A stretch of 64,000 nt of DNA from Tissierella sp. MB52-C2 (lineage in GTDB: Bacteria > Bacillota > Clostridia > Tissierellales > Tissierellaceae). Below the pieces are notes generated by a model. The model saw only the letters and a list, made by a program, of their open reading frames with translations. It was not told the DNA's origin and did not search any database. Location of the stretch: assembly GCF_030931715.1 (NCBI RefSeq), contig NZ_CP133261.1, positions 3,264,643-3,328,642 of the forward strand, written 5' to 3'. A program made the translations under genes and the position numbers. This document shows positions 9,569-17,806 of the stretch, piece after piece; position 1 is the first letter of the stretch, and each line of letters opens with the position of its first letter.

Positions 9569-10237
9569 TTATTCCTGCCAGCTTTTTACTTCATTACGAA
9601 TCCAATTAGCCCATTCTTCAATTCCTTCTCCAGTCTTTGCAGAAATAGGAATAATTTTTATATTTGGGTTTAATTTCTTTGCACGAGTCTTCACTGCCTC
9701 TAGATCAAAGTTAAAATAATCTATAGTATCTATTTTATTAATCAATAAAACATCTACAATTGAAAACATCAAGGGATATTTAAGGGGTTTATCATCACCC
9801 TCTGGTACACTTAATATCATAACATTTTTAGATGCACCTGTATCGAATTCTGCTGGACATACAAGATTGCCTACATTTTCCAGTATTACAAAGTCAAGAT
9901 TTTCTGTTCCTAATCCATCTAGACCTTGCCTTGTCATATCAGCATCTAAGTGACACATTCCTCCAGTATGCAATTGGATAACTTTTGTACCTGTTTGAGC
10001 TACTGCATGGGCATCTACATCAGAGTCTATGTCTGCTTCCATAACACCAATTTTCATATCGGATTTCAAAGCTTCAATAGTCCTTAAAACTGTGGTTGTC
10101 TTCCCAGATCCTGGTGATGACATGAGATTTAGCAGAAATGTTCCTTTCTTTTTCAATTCATCCCTAAGGATATTCGCTTGTTGATTATTATCTTCGAAAA
10201 TGCTCTCCTTGATTTCTAAAACCTTAAATTTTTCCAC
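9569..10237 (-). CDS. hypB: HypB, nickel-insertion GTPase
   Basis: A 222-aa SIMIBI-class GTPase that loads nickel with HypA. P-loop SSPGSGKTT (40-48), metal-site Cys/His in GGMCHLDADM (Cys95, His96), the conserved VCPAEFDTG segment, and NKID for guanine recognition are all present. The histidine-rich N-terminal nickel store of some HypB proteins is absent. The start is GTG with GAGAGGTGG seven bases upstream. It is the first gene of a five-gene operon. No hydrogenase subunits and no hypC, hypD, hypE or hypF are in the window, so the client may be elsewhere or may be a different nickel enzyme. Confidence 0.93.
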   Translation of the reverse strand: MEKFKVLEIKESIFEDNNQQANILRDELKKKGTFLLNLMSSPGSGKTTTVLRTIEALKSDMKIGVMEADIDSDVDAHAVAQTGTKVIQLHTGGMCHLDADMTRQGLDGLGTENLDFVILENVGNLVCPAEFDTGASKNVMILSVPEGDDKPLKYPLMFSIVDVLLINKIDTIDYFNFDLEAVKTRAKKLNPNIKIIPISAKTGEGIEEWANWIRNEVKSWQE

Positions 10238-10323
10238 TTATTACCCACCTCTCTACAAATTTTTACTACATTTACAATACCTTAATACAGCTTTATGGAG
10301 ATTGTTATCATTTTATCACTTTT

Positions 10324-10352
10324 ATTGTATTTAAAATAAAATTTACTGTCAA
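10324..10352 (-). promoter_or_regulatory. strong sigma-A type promoter of the hypB operon
   Basis: On the minus strand a perfect -35 TTGACA (10352-10347) is followed after 17 bp by TACAAT (10329-10324), about 85 bp before the hypB start. The rest of the 384-bp gap 10238-10621 holds no gene that I can support. Confidence 0.7.
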
Positions 10353-10549
10353 AAAAGGCGAAACAGTAAGATTTCAATGCTTATGGACTTTGTATTTCAA
10401 GTATTGTTTACACTTCTAAACCATATAATCCCGATTTTAAGTGTTTCTTATAAAAAAATATGTAAATATAACTTGAATGTAAAAAAGTCATTAGAATATG
10501 CTGAAATCCTATAGATCAGGAGTCAAATTAATGATAAACTATAGTTAAA

Positions 10550-10573
10550 ATTACGTTATTTTTTTAACGTAAT
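10550..10573. promoter_or_regulatory. perfect inverted repeat upstream of the DUF5692-like gene
   Basis: ATTACGTTA and TAACGTAAT (9-bp perfect arms) flank six T residues, ending 48 bp before the start codon. It is not placed to terminate a known transcript, so a protein-binding operator or a leader hairpin is more likely. Confidence 0.5.
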
Positions 10574-10621
10574 GTTTTAAAAGTATGAAATCATAATATT
10601 TATATGAAAGGGGTTTTGGTT

Positions 10622-11533
10622 ATGTTCTTTTTTGAAATGCTTCCCTGGTATAACATAATTATGTGGTTTGTCGTTCTTGGTATTCTTATTGGATTAAATG
10701 AGCTTTCACGTATCAGTAAAAGAGTAAGTATTTTTATATTTATGGTTTTGCCAGTAATCCTTACTATAGTTTGGATCACTAGGGCTCCTAATGAAATCAC
10801 ATCTTGGTTTACTTGGGTCAAAGTGTATTCAGCACTAGCAGGTTGCCTTATTTATATGGTTGTTCGGTTTACAGACTACCATAAGAGACACAAATGGTAT
10901 CTAACACTTATTCCCTTTATATTAGCTATAAATATATTGGAAGCCGTAGCACGAGAATTTCAAGTTGGTATAGCCGGCTTTAATGGAATGGTTGATGGAA
11001 TGTATTATATATCTGGAGGGTGGAACTATTTAAATGCAATAGCTGGTATTTTAAATATTTTAGTGATTTCCGGCTGGTTTGGTATCTACTCAACTTCGGG
11101 TAAGCGTAAAGATATGGTATGGCCTGACCAAAATCTCCTCTATATTATAGCTTATGGAGTATGGAATATATCTTATGTATATTCCTGTGCACCTGGCAAC
11201 GCTCTATACTCAGGACTAGCATTAAATCTTGCACCTACTATCCCTGCTCTTTTATGGTCAAAAGGAACTTGGATGCAAAACCGTGCACATACGCTATTTT
11301 TTTGGATGTCATGGGTCATGACATTCCCATATTTCTTTGCTACAGGAAGTATTTTTAATGTAAAGGTAAGCTACAACCCTACAGCTAACTGGACCCTAGC
11401 AATAATATCTTTAGGTCTTAATATAATATTGGTAGCTTGGCAATTCTACAGAATTGCTAAGAATGGTCTCAATCCTTTAAAGGACGAGATCTGGAAGGAT
11501 TCAAAAATAAGTTCAAAGCTTGAATCTATATAA
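10622..11533 (+). CDS. polytopic membrane protein, DUF5692-like
   Basis: A protein of about 303 aa with eight or nine predicted membrane segments, many Trp/Tyr residues, and short polar loops (for example RFTDYHKRHKW and TSGKRKDMVWPDQN). It resembles the DUF5692 membrane family of clostridia, recalled from the general pattern rather than a specific motif. The function is unknown. The ATG at 10622 has AAAGGGG eight bases upstream, whereas an ATG six codons earlier has none. It is a monocistronic plus-strand gene between minus-strand operons, with a shared terminator downstream and a 9-bp inverted repeat upstream. Confidence 0.6.
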   Translation: MFFFEMLPWYNIIMWFVVLGILIGLNELSRISKRVSIFIFMVLPVILTIVWITRAPNEITSWFTWVKVYSALAGCLIYMVVRFTDYHKRHKWYLTLIPFILAINILEAVAREFQVGIAGFNGMVDGMYYISGGWNYLNAIAGILNILVISGWFGIYSTSGKRKDMVWPDQNLLYIIAYGVWNISYVYSCAPGNALYSGLALNLAPTIPALLWSKGTWMQNRAHTLFFWMSWVMTFPYFFATGSIFNVKVSYNPTANWTLAIISLGLNIILVAWQFYRIAKNGLNPLKDEIWKDSKISSKLESI

Positions 11534-11539
11534 ACTAAA

Positions 11540-11574
11540 AAATCTCCTTGATCGTCACTGATTTAAGGAGATTT
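11540..11574. terminator. bidirectional hairpin terminator
   Basis: AAATCTCCTT and AAGGAGATTT form a stable stem between convergent genes. Six T residues follow it on the minus strand, and a T-rich stretch follows on the plus strand. Confidence 0.8.
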
Positions 11575-11591
11575 ATTATATAATCAATTGG

Positions 11592-12854
11592 TTAGAAAAA
11601 ACGATTTAATAAATCTATAGAATACCGTATACAGTTTTCCATTGAAAGTGTACTCATAATTTCACCTGCTAAAAATACATTGTGTTTACCCTGCATGGAT
11701 TCCATTTTATTATAGAATCCACTTTCTAAGACGCAAGTATCTATATAGGGGCAATGCTGCCAACTTTTAGCCTGATAAAGCCTTGGATTCTGTATACCTA
11801 GTTTTAACAAATCATCTTTAATAATATCTAAAGCAGATACTTTAGAGTTATCACTGGGATTATATGCATAAAGCATCACCATCCCTTCATCATCATCTTC
11901 ATCCCACCTAGAGTTCCATATGGTAATATGTCCTTGACGATTGGATGATAAGTTTTCTAATATACAGCCACAGCCTTTAGGGATTTTATCGGCTATGAAT
12001 GCATAGACGTTAAAAGATTGATATCTTATGCCCCTTAGATACTGTTTCATATCTTGATCCCAAAAATGAAGATTTGAAAATTGATCCAAGGGAGCAGCAA
12101 TGATAACTCGATTAAATTCAAGTATTTCAAATTGGGTTTGCACTAATAGAGTTTCTCGCTGAGACAAAGAAATATCTATTACTTTTTGACCCAGTCGAAT
12201 GTCTTTGATTTCCTTTCCTAGTCGTTCTATTAATGAAGACACTCCATTCTTCCAAGTAATAAACTCTGGTAGCTCCATAAAGGACATTAAATGATCGTAG
12301 TTTAAGATTCTGAGTACATATAGAGCTGGTACTTCATCAATATTACCTAATCCAAAGATAGTAAAATATTGGGTGTAGATGGTCTTTAAAATCCGGAATC
12401 CATGTATATCACACCATTTCGAAAAAGGAAGCATTAGTACAGGCTCAATATTTTCAATATTTGATTTTTTAAGGGACTTATACATCTCTAATACATCTGG
12501 CAATCGATCTAGTTCATCCACAAAGTCTTCCAATTTTTCCTTCGGTATAGGTATAATCTTCTGCCCGTCAGTATTGTAATTGGTACGGGATAATTTTGGT
12601 CCGTCTGCTTTGATATTTAGCCGTTTCATCAAAGCCTTAAGATATGGCTGAGAGGGTAAACCAAAGATTGCTCCAAGCTCGTGGGACTTTTCCTTATGCC
12701 AGATTGTATATAATTTACCACCTATCCGCTCGTCTTTTTCAAAAACAGTGATATTTTTATATCCCCTTTTCTGTAGACCTTCAGCTATAACAAGTCCTGA
12801 AAGTCCTCCCCCAATTACTGCAACTTTACAGTCTTCCCTATTCACCTTTCCCAC
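11592..12854 (-). CDS. FAD-dependent amine oxidase / protoporphyrinogen-oxidase-like protein
   Basis: A 420-aa protein with the N-terminal dinucleotide fold VAVIGGGLSGLVIAEGLQ, the acidic FAD-ribose contact VFEKDERIGGKL, and the C-terminal FAD motif VFLAGEIMST, as in the flavin amine oxidase / HemY superfamily. The substrate is unknown. Two GTG starts compete: 12854 and 12845. The second has GAGGTGG five bases upstream and may be the true one. Either way, the gene begins inside the 3' end of the DDE-transposase-like gene (overlap 17 or 8 bp), so the two are translationally coupled. That is a strange partnership for an oxidoreductase. Confidence 0.75.
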   Translation of the reverse strand: MGKVNREDCKVAVIGGGLSGLVIAEGLQKRGYKNITVFEKDERIGGKLYTIWHKEKSHELGAIFGLPSQPYLKALMKRLNIKADGPKLSRTNYNTDGQKIIPIPKEKLEDFVDELDRLPDVLEMYKSLKKSNIENIEPVLMLPFSKWCDIHGFRILKTIYTQYFTIFGLGNIDEVPALYVLRILNYDHLMSFMELPEFITWKNGVSSLIERLGKEIKDIRLGQKVIDISLSQRETLLVQTQFEILEFNRVIIAAPLDQFSNLHFWDQDMKQYLRGIRYQSFNVYAFIADKIPKGCGCILENLSSNRQGHITIWNSRWDEDDDEGMVMLYAYNPSDNSKVSALDIIKDDLLKLGIQNPRLYQAKSWQHCPYIDTCVLESGFYNKMESMQGKHNVFLAGEIMSTLSMENCIRYSIDLLNRFF

Positions 12855-13902
12855 CTCGCCTTGAATAGTTTATCAGTGCCATAATCCAAAGTGGCAATGT
12901 ATCTAAATCTACATTATTTTGTGATGCCCTTTCAAGTACAACCTCAACAGGTGTTTTATCTGCATTGTACCCACTTGGGATTACACTGTAGAAATTATAC
13001 TCCCTTATAAATTTATTAAGTGCATGTTCAACTTTTACAAAAGAATCAAGCTCATTGTTTAAAGGAATTTTGTTGTAGAATTCTGTAACCAAAAACTTAT
13101 TTAATGACATCATATCCTCTAATATCACATTATCTTCAGGAGGAATAAATATATGATTTATACGAAGTTCTTCTATAACTTCCTTATACTCATTATCCTT
13201 TACAAAATAAGGCAAAAACTCCTTTTTCCTATCGGTGGCTAAATTTTTAATATTTATATTAAATAGCTTCAATAAATAACCTAGTTTACGCTCAAAGTAG
13301 CTCCAAATATCAATATCCTGTTTTTTATTGTACAATTTTACTGCTACCCATTTTGAAGCAGTATCGTAGATACTATATTGATATATTTTACCAATCCCAT
13401 CAAAGGTTCCCATAAAGTCAATCCGTTGGATGACTAAATATCCTGGATATACCTCCTGTTTATTAAAAAGCCCAAGTATTTCCTTATTATCCTTTCGGTT
13501 AGTTTTTACATGCGATGCTTTATTCTTAGAATATTGTACTCTCTGATCCTTTCTTGTTAAATTGTTTCGCCTCAAGACATTATAAATACCTGTCTCTCCA
13601 ATATCGATTCCTTCAGCTCTTAGCTCATAGTAAATTCTTTTGGGTCCATCAGCAGGATATCTTCCTACATATGCTAATATTTCCTGCTCAATAGCCTTAC
13701 TAACTTTATTGGGCATCTGTGGCTTTTGTGGCTCCTTTATTTCCAGTCCAATCATGCCATGCTTCTCGTAGGCTCTTTGCCAATTATAAAAGGTTGTCCT
13801 AGAAATTCCAAACAACTCACAGGTTCGAGAAACGTTATTCTCCTTCAATGCATATTTCAATATCATATATTTATTATGTGCATTAAATCCTTTGGATTTC
13901 AT
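12838..13902 (-). CDS. DDE-transposase-like protein with HTH, possibly domesticated
   Basis: 354 aa. The N-terminus (about 12-55) is a transposase helix-turn-helix (VSRTCELFGISRTTFYNW), followed by a second HTH-like region and an integrase-core (rve) domain. The likely catalytic residues are Asp162 (IQRIDFMG), Asp224 (LATDRKKEF) and Glu262 (ILEDMM). The usual DNG(x)EF after the second Asp is DRKKEF here, and the third motif is also atypical, so activity is doubtful. I found no terminal inverted repeats or target duplication around it. The gene is intact and overlaps the oxidoreductase downstream. It could be an IS481/IS3-type relic or a transposase recruited as a regulator. Confidence 0.7.
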   Translation of the reverse strand: MKSKGFNAHNKYMILKYALKENNVSRTCELFGISRTTFYNWQRAYEKHGMIGLEIKEPQKPQMPNKVSKAIEQEILAYVGRYPADGPKRIYYELRAEGIDIGETGIYNVLRRNNLTRKDQRVQYSKNKASHVKTNRKDNKEILGLFNKQEVYPGYLVIQRIDFMGTFDGIGKIYQYSIYDTASKWVAVKLYNKKQDIDIWSYFERKLGYLLKLFNINIKNLATDRKKEFLPYFVKDNEYKEVIEELRINHIFIPPEDNVILEDMMSLNKFLVTEFYNKIPLNNELDSFVKVEHALNKFIREYNFYSVIPSGYNADKTPVEVVLERASQNNVDLDTLPLWIMALINYSRRGGKGE

Positions 13903-13929
13903 AACAGTAACTGCTACTCAAAATATGAA

Positions 13930-14110
13930 CAAATATACCCATACTGAGATTTTTACTGCTTCACCGTATCTGTTCTCGTTCCGCAAAACTACTAACATTT
14001 GATATAATACTCCACAGTCGTAAATTCCCGAATTAGCCTTCGGTACATATCTATAAATAACTTGATTATGCTATCTTATAGATTTTAGCATCTCTTAAAT
14101 TAAGACTTGC
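13930..14110 (-). ncRNA. candidate omega-RNA (guide RNA scaffold) of TnpB
   Basis: TnpB nucleases use a guide RNA made from the 3' end of tnpB and the following element end. Downstream of the tnpB stop codon, on the same strand, is a hairpin (CCGAA/TTCGG, 14028-14043), then a GTGGAGTATTA-type stretch and further structured sequence up to about 13930. The 3' boundary, where the guide would begin, cannot be fixed by eye. Confidence 0.45.
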
Positions 14111-15250
14111 ATTAATATCTCTATCCTCACTATAACCACATTCACAAATATAAACTCTATCAGATAACTTTAAGTCCTTCTTGATAATTCCACATTCGTG
14201 ACATAATTTACTACTCGGATAAAATCTATCAACTATTCTTAATTCAATCCCTAACAGTTTACATTTGTGTTCAAGTTTCTTTCTAAACTCATAAAACTTT
14301 TGACTTGCAACTGCTTTAGAGAGATGTCTGTTCTTCATCATACCTTTTACATTTAAGTCTTCAATAGTTATATGGCTTGGTTTTTGCCCAACTATTTCAT
14401 CAACTGTTTTATTTATATAGTCTGTTCTAATATTGATTAATTTCTGATGAAGTTTTTGTACCTTGATTATTTGTTTTTGGATATTTTGTCTAGTAACAGT
14501 ACCCCCCTTTTCATTTTTATTTCTTATTTTTAAACTTTCGTATTTTCTCGAAAGTTTTCTTTGCTCTCTCTTTAACTTCTTTTCTAGCTTTTTAATTCTA
14601 GCAGTTTTATTTATATTATTTTTAACTAATCCGTCACTGCAAACTACAAATTGGCTTAGTCCTAAATCAATTCCAACTCCTTCATTTGTATTTTCTTGTT
14701 TTTCTATTTCGTCTACATCCACAACTACCGATACATAATATCTATCAGCTTTTCTTGATACAGTACCACTAATAACTTTTGCATTTGTTGGAATATAGCC
14801 AAATTCTTTTAATCTAACCATTTTTAATGATGGTATCATTATTTTATGTCTTTCTATTCTCCAATCGGTTTTATTATTTTTAGGAAAATAGATCTTTACA
14901 TCTTGTTTATTTTTCTTTTTAAATCTAGGAAATTTTGCTTCACCATTAAAAAATTTCTTATATGCAGTTTCAGCATTACATATAGCTTTCTTTCTAGCCT
15001 TAGAACCACAATTGTTAATCCATTGATATTCATCTAATGTTTTCACTTCATTGTTAATGTATTTATCAAAGTCATTGGCATTCATAAATGCTTGTTTTTT
15101 ATCAATTATTCCATCTTTATACTGTTGATATAATTCTTTATTTTTAGCTATGTATGAGTTATATAGCCATCTACATACACCAATGCTTTGATTTATCTTT
15201 TTCTTTTGTTCTGGAGTTGGATTAATCTCTGTTTTGTATGATCTTAACAA
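14066..15250 (-). CDS. tnpB: TnpB, RNA-guided endonuclease of an IS607-type element
   Basis: About 394 aa. The N-terminus has the TnpB OrfB/HTH start LRSYKTEINPTPEQ. The RuvC-like nuclease residues are all present: Asp in VGIDLGLSQF, Glu in ITIEDLNVKGM, and Asp in DRDINASLNL. A zinc ribbon (CHEC...CEC) sits between the last two. The protein looks catalytically intact and is the ancestor type of Cas12. The start is probably the TTG at 15250 (GGAGG nine bases upstream); an ATG at 15259 touches the ribosome site. It overlaps the 3' end of the recombinase remnant, as in other IS607 elements. With the recombinase broken the element should no longer move by itself. Confidence 0.92.
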   Translation of the reverse strand: MLRSYKTEINPTPEQKKKINQSIGVCRWLYNSYIAKNKELYQQYKDGIIDKKQAFMNANDFDKYINNEVKTLDEYQWINNCGSKARKKAICNAETAYKKFFNGEAKFPRFKKKNKQDVKIYFPKNNKTDWRIERHKIMIPSLKMVRLKEFGYIPTNAKVISGTVSRKADRYYVSVVVDVDEIEKQENTNEGVGIDLGLSQFVVCSDGLVKNNINKTARIKKLEKKLKREQRKLSRKYESLKIRNKNEKGGTVTRQNIQKQIIKVQKLHQKLINIRTDYINKTVDEIVGQKPSHITIEDLNVKGMMKNRHLSKAVASQKFYEFRKKLEHKCKLLGIELRIVDRFYPSSKLCHECGIIKKDLKLSDRVYICECGYSEDRDINASLNLRDAKIYKIA

Positions 15251-15675
15251 TATCCTCATCCTCCTCAATTTTCTTTTTATATTTTATTAATCTATATATT
15301 CTACAACTAAATACATGGATTATAGATATTAAGTCTTGTATCATTTCTTCTTGAGGAGAGAGTTCTTCATTGTTTACAACTATAAGTTCTACTCCATTAG
15401 ATTTAATAAATTTTTCAAACCATTCAAATCCAAATCTTATAAATCTGTCTTTATGTGATACAATTATTGTTTTTACCAATCTTAGCATACAATCTTCTAA
15501 AAGTTTATTCCACTTTTTACGGTTATAATTTAATCCACGTCCTATATCTTCAAAGATTTCGTCAACTATAGCTCCTTTTGCATTAGCATATTATCTAAGA
15601 AAATCTTTTTGATTTTTTAAATCGTCTTCTTGACCACTTCTAGAAACTCTAGCATATATAATGGTTTTTCTCTAT
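15222..15675 (-). pseudogene. tnpA: IS607-type serine recombinase (tnpA), inactivated
   Basis: Translation on the minus strand gives IIYARVSRSGQEDDL (the N-terminal catalytic Ser region), IVDEIFEDIGRGLNY, VSHKDRFIRFGFEWFE and SPQEEMIQDL, all typical of IS607 serine recombinases. The frame has two in-frame stops: TAA at 15593-15591 (probably from CAA, in FLR-stop-YANAKG) and TAG at 15674-15672. The N-terminal MerR-like HTH is not recognisable upstream. An 88-aa open tail (15222-15488) survives. The recombinase is therefore dead, and the 15676-15938 stretch holds only degraded sequence and a dispersed repeat. Confidence 0.88.
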
Positions 15676-15765
15676 TCCATCACTTATGTCCATGTTTGTC
15701 AATGTATTTATTAACAATAACTCCTTTCCTTTAAGAGCATCAAAATCATATAGCCTTCATATCTC

Positions 15766-15808
15766 CTAATCTACTTCAGATTATCGTGTTACCATCATTA
15801 TACTATAT
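15766..15808 (-). repeat. 43-bp dispersed repeat, copy B
   Basis: It is the partner of the copy at 5123-5165 (36 of 43 identical by hand, same orientation). It lies just upstream of the dead IS607 recombinase. Coordinates may be off by one base. Confidence 0.5.
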
Positions 15809-15938
15809 CCTCAAGGATTTCCCAATTTTTTCCTTACGATCTTTATTTATTTCTTATTTAATATATCTGTCATAATATGAATTTACTTTCATCTATTATA
15901 TAATAATAGGTATAATAATAAATATGGAGGGATTATAT

Positions 15939-16448
15939 ATGACTAAATTTAAGGAAATTAGACCTGAAGAATTTAACTATAGCCCATTTAAACTAATTGG
16001 CAAGGATTGGATGCTGATTACTGGAGAAAAGGATGGAAAGACTAATACAATGACTGCATCTTGGGGTGGCTTAGGTGTTATGTGGAATAAAAATGTGGCA
16101 TATATAGTTATTCGTCCACAACGCTATACTAAGGAGTTTATAGATAACTCTGACTCATTTTCATTGACCTTCTTTGATGATAGCTTTAGAGAAACACTAT
16201 CTTATCTGGGAACCAAATCTGGTAGAGATGAGGATAAAATTAAAAAGTCTAATCTTACAGTTGCACATGATAATAATACTCCTTACTTTGAAGAAGCAAA
16301 TATAGCAATTTTCTGTAAGAAATTATTTGCTCAGGAATATAAACCTGAATCATTCATAAACCAAGAACTTAATGAAAAAATCTATCCTAATTCTGACCAT
16401 CATACACTCTATATTGGAGAAATAACTAAGATACTTATAAGAGAATGA
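15939..16448 (+). CDS. flavin reductase family protein (FMN-binding)
   Basis: About 169 aa. It has the split-barrel flavin reductase pattern: an N-terminal strand with LITGEKDGKTNTMTASWGGLG, then VIRPQRYTKEFIDNSDSFSL, and LSYLGTKSGRDEDKI. These match the FMN contact loops of the family of small anaerobe flavoproteins often annotated as flavin reductases. It probably binds FMN and transfers electrons; the partner is unknown. The ATG at 15939 has GGAGG at a good distance, and the ATG five codons earlier overlaps that site. It is monocistronic, with the terminator directly downstream. Confidence 0.85.
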   Translation: MTKFKEIRPEEFNYSPFKLIGKDWMLITGEKDGKTNTMTASWGGLGVMWNKNVAYIVIRPQRYTKEFIDNSDSFSLTFFDDSFRETLSYLGTKSGRDEDKIKKSNLTVAHDNNTPYFEEANIAIFCKKLFAQEYKPESFINQELNEKIYPNSDHHTLYIGEITKILIRE

Positions 16449-16515
16449 TTCTTTTTCCTTATGAAATTTAAATCTTGCAACATAATCATACTAGAAAGAT
16501 TTTTAATAATATACT

Positions 16516-16541
16516 AAAAAACTAGGCTTACGCCTAGTTTT
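16516..16541. terminator. bidirectional hairpin terminator
   Basis: AAAAACTAGGC and GCCTAGTTTTT form a perfect stem with runs of A and T on either side. It serves the flavin reductase gene (+) and the eight-gene ureide operon (-), overlapping the end of the M20 gene. Confidence 0.85.
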
Positions 16542-17722
16542 TATTTAACCAATCTATTGTGCTCTGTATAATAAGAGCTGCACCCTTCCACATTTCTCCC
16601 TCGTCTATATCAAACTTAGGATTATGATGTGGGTGGAATTCTCCATCTATTTTTCCAAGATTACTTAGATAGAAGAATGTGCCTGGAACTCTTTGTAAGA
16701 AAAAGGACATATCCTCTGCACCCATTACAGGTGATTTCATCTCTACTATATCATCTTCTGGAATTATCTTCTTAGCCGATTCTACAAATCCCTTAGTAAA
16801 CTCTTTCGAGTTTATAAGTGCCGGATAACAAAATTCATAATCAATCTCATAGCTAGCCCCATGTGCCATGGTTATTCCCTTTACTATTTCCTCTATTCTT
16901 CTAGAGATTCTCTGCCTAGTATCTTCATTTACTGTTCTTATTGTTCCTTGGATTTCAACTGAATCTGGGATTATATTATGGTTAAATCCTCCATCTATTC
17001 TAGTAACAGACACAACTGCTGGTTCCACTGGATCTACTTCACGACTGATTATTGTCTGTAATGCTAAAACTATTTCTGAAGCTGTAACAATAGGATCTAT
17101 GGATTGATGGGGATATGCACCGTGAGAGCCTTTTCCATTTATTTTAATATACATTACATCTACTGCTGCCATCATTGCTCCATAGGATACTCCTATTTTT
17201 CCCTTAGGAATTTCCTTACCTAAATTTCCTAAATGTAATCCCATTACAGCATCTACTTTGGGATTTTCCAAAGCACCTTCTTCTATCATAGGTTTTGCAC
17301 CACCTGGATATTCTTCTCCAGGTTGAAATAATAACTTTACATTACCTTTAAATTTATCTTTATTTTCATTCAATACCTTAGCTACTCCCAGCAAAATGGC
17401 AGTATGTCCATCATGTCCACAGGCATGCATACATCCATTATCTGATGCAAATTCTAATCCCGTTTCCTCTTTAACAGGAAGAGCATCTGTATCAGCCCCT
17501 TAACCCTATGGTCTTTCCTTCTTCTTTACCCTTTATTAACCCTACGATGGCATTTCCATTTACTAAGGTATGATATTCTATATTCATATTATCTAATTCA
17601 TCCATTATAAGCCTTGAGGTTTTTGGTAAATTCAGCCCTACTTCTGGTATTTGGTGAAGCTTTCTTCTCCAGCTGATTATATCTTTTTCTATTTTCTTCA
17701 CTTCTTGGATTATATTGAACAT
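16534..17722 (-). pseudogene. M20D-family amidohydrolase, broken by a one-base frameshift
   Basis: Two frames together give a complete protein of about 395 aa of the M20D peptidase / aminoacyl-amidohydrolase family. The first part ends GKTIGLRG then TGA (17494-17492). The second continues ADTDALPVKEE...MHACGHDGHTA with the metal-binding Cys-Gly-His-Asp, then GEEYPGGA and HPHHNPKFDIDE. Removing one G from the GGGG run at 17496-17499 restores GLRADTDALP, the normal motif. It is either a genuine recent mutation or a sequencing error in a short homopolymer. It is the last gene of the ureide operon. The likely reaction is hydrolysis of an N-acyl or carbamoyl amino compound, but the substrate is unknown. 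Confidence 0.88.
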
Positions 17723-17806
17723 ATTCACATCACCTCAAGGATAATTTATCAATCTATAATGCAAATTATGTTCTGATTATATCATATAATCCATCTCATT
17801 ATTACT

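Noticed and set aside
14463-15037. Open frames on the plus strand across tnpB
   Set aside because: They are antisense to intact RuvC-type TnpB motifs and have low-complexity hydrophobic content typical of reversed AT-rich coding sequence.
13930-15675. A compact Cas12 / CRISPR locus
   Set aside because: The protein is a 394-aa TnpB with an adjacent IS607 recombinase remnant. No repeat-spacer array or cas1/cas2 genes are present.
16534-17722. Reading the M20 gene as allantoate amidohydrolase (AllC)
   Set aside because: The motifs (MHACGHDGHTA, SWRRKLHQIPE) are those of the M20D aminoacyl-amidohydrolase group, not of the AllC/hydantoinase-carbamoylase group. It could act on another ureide but cannot be named AllC.
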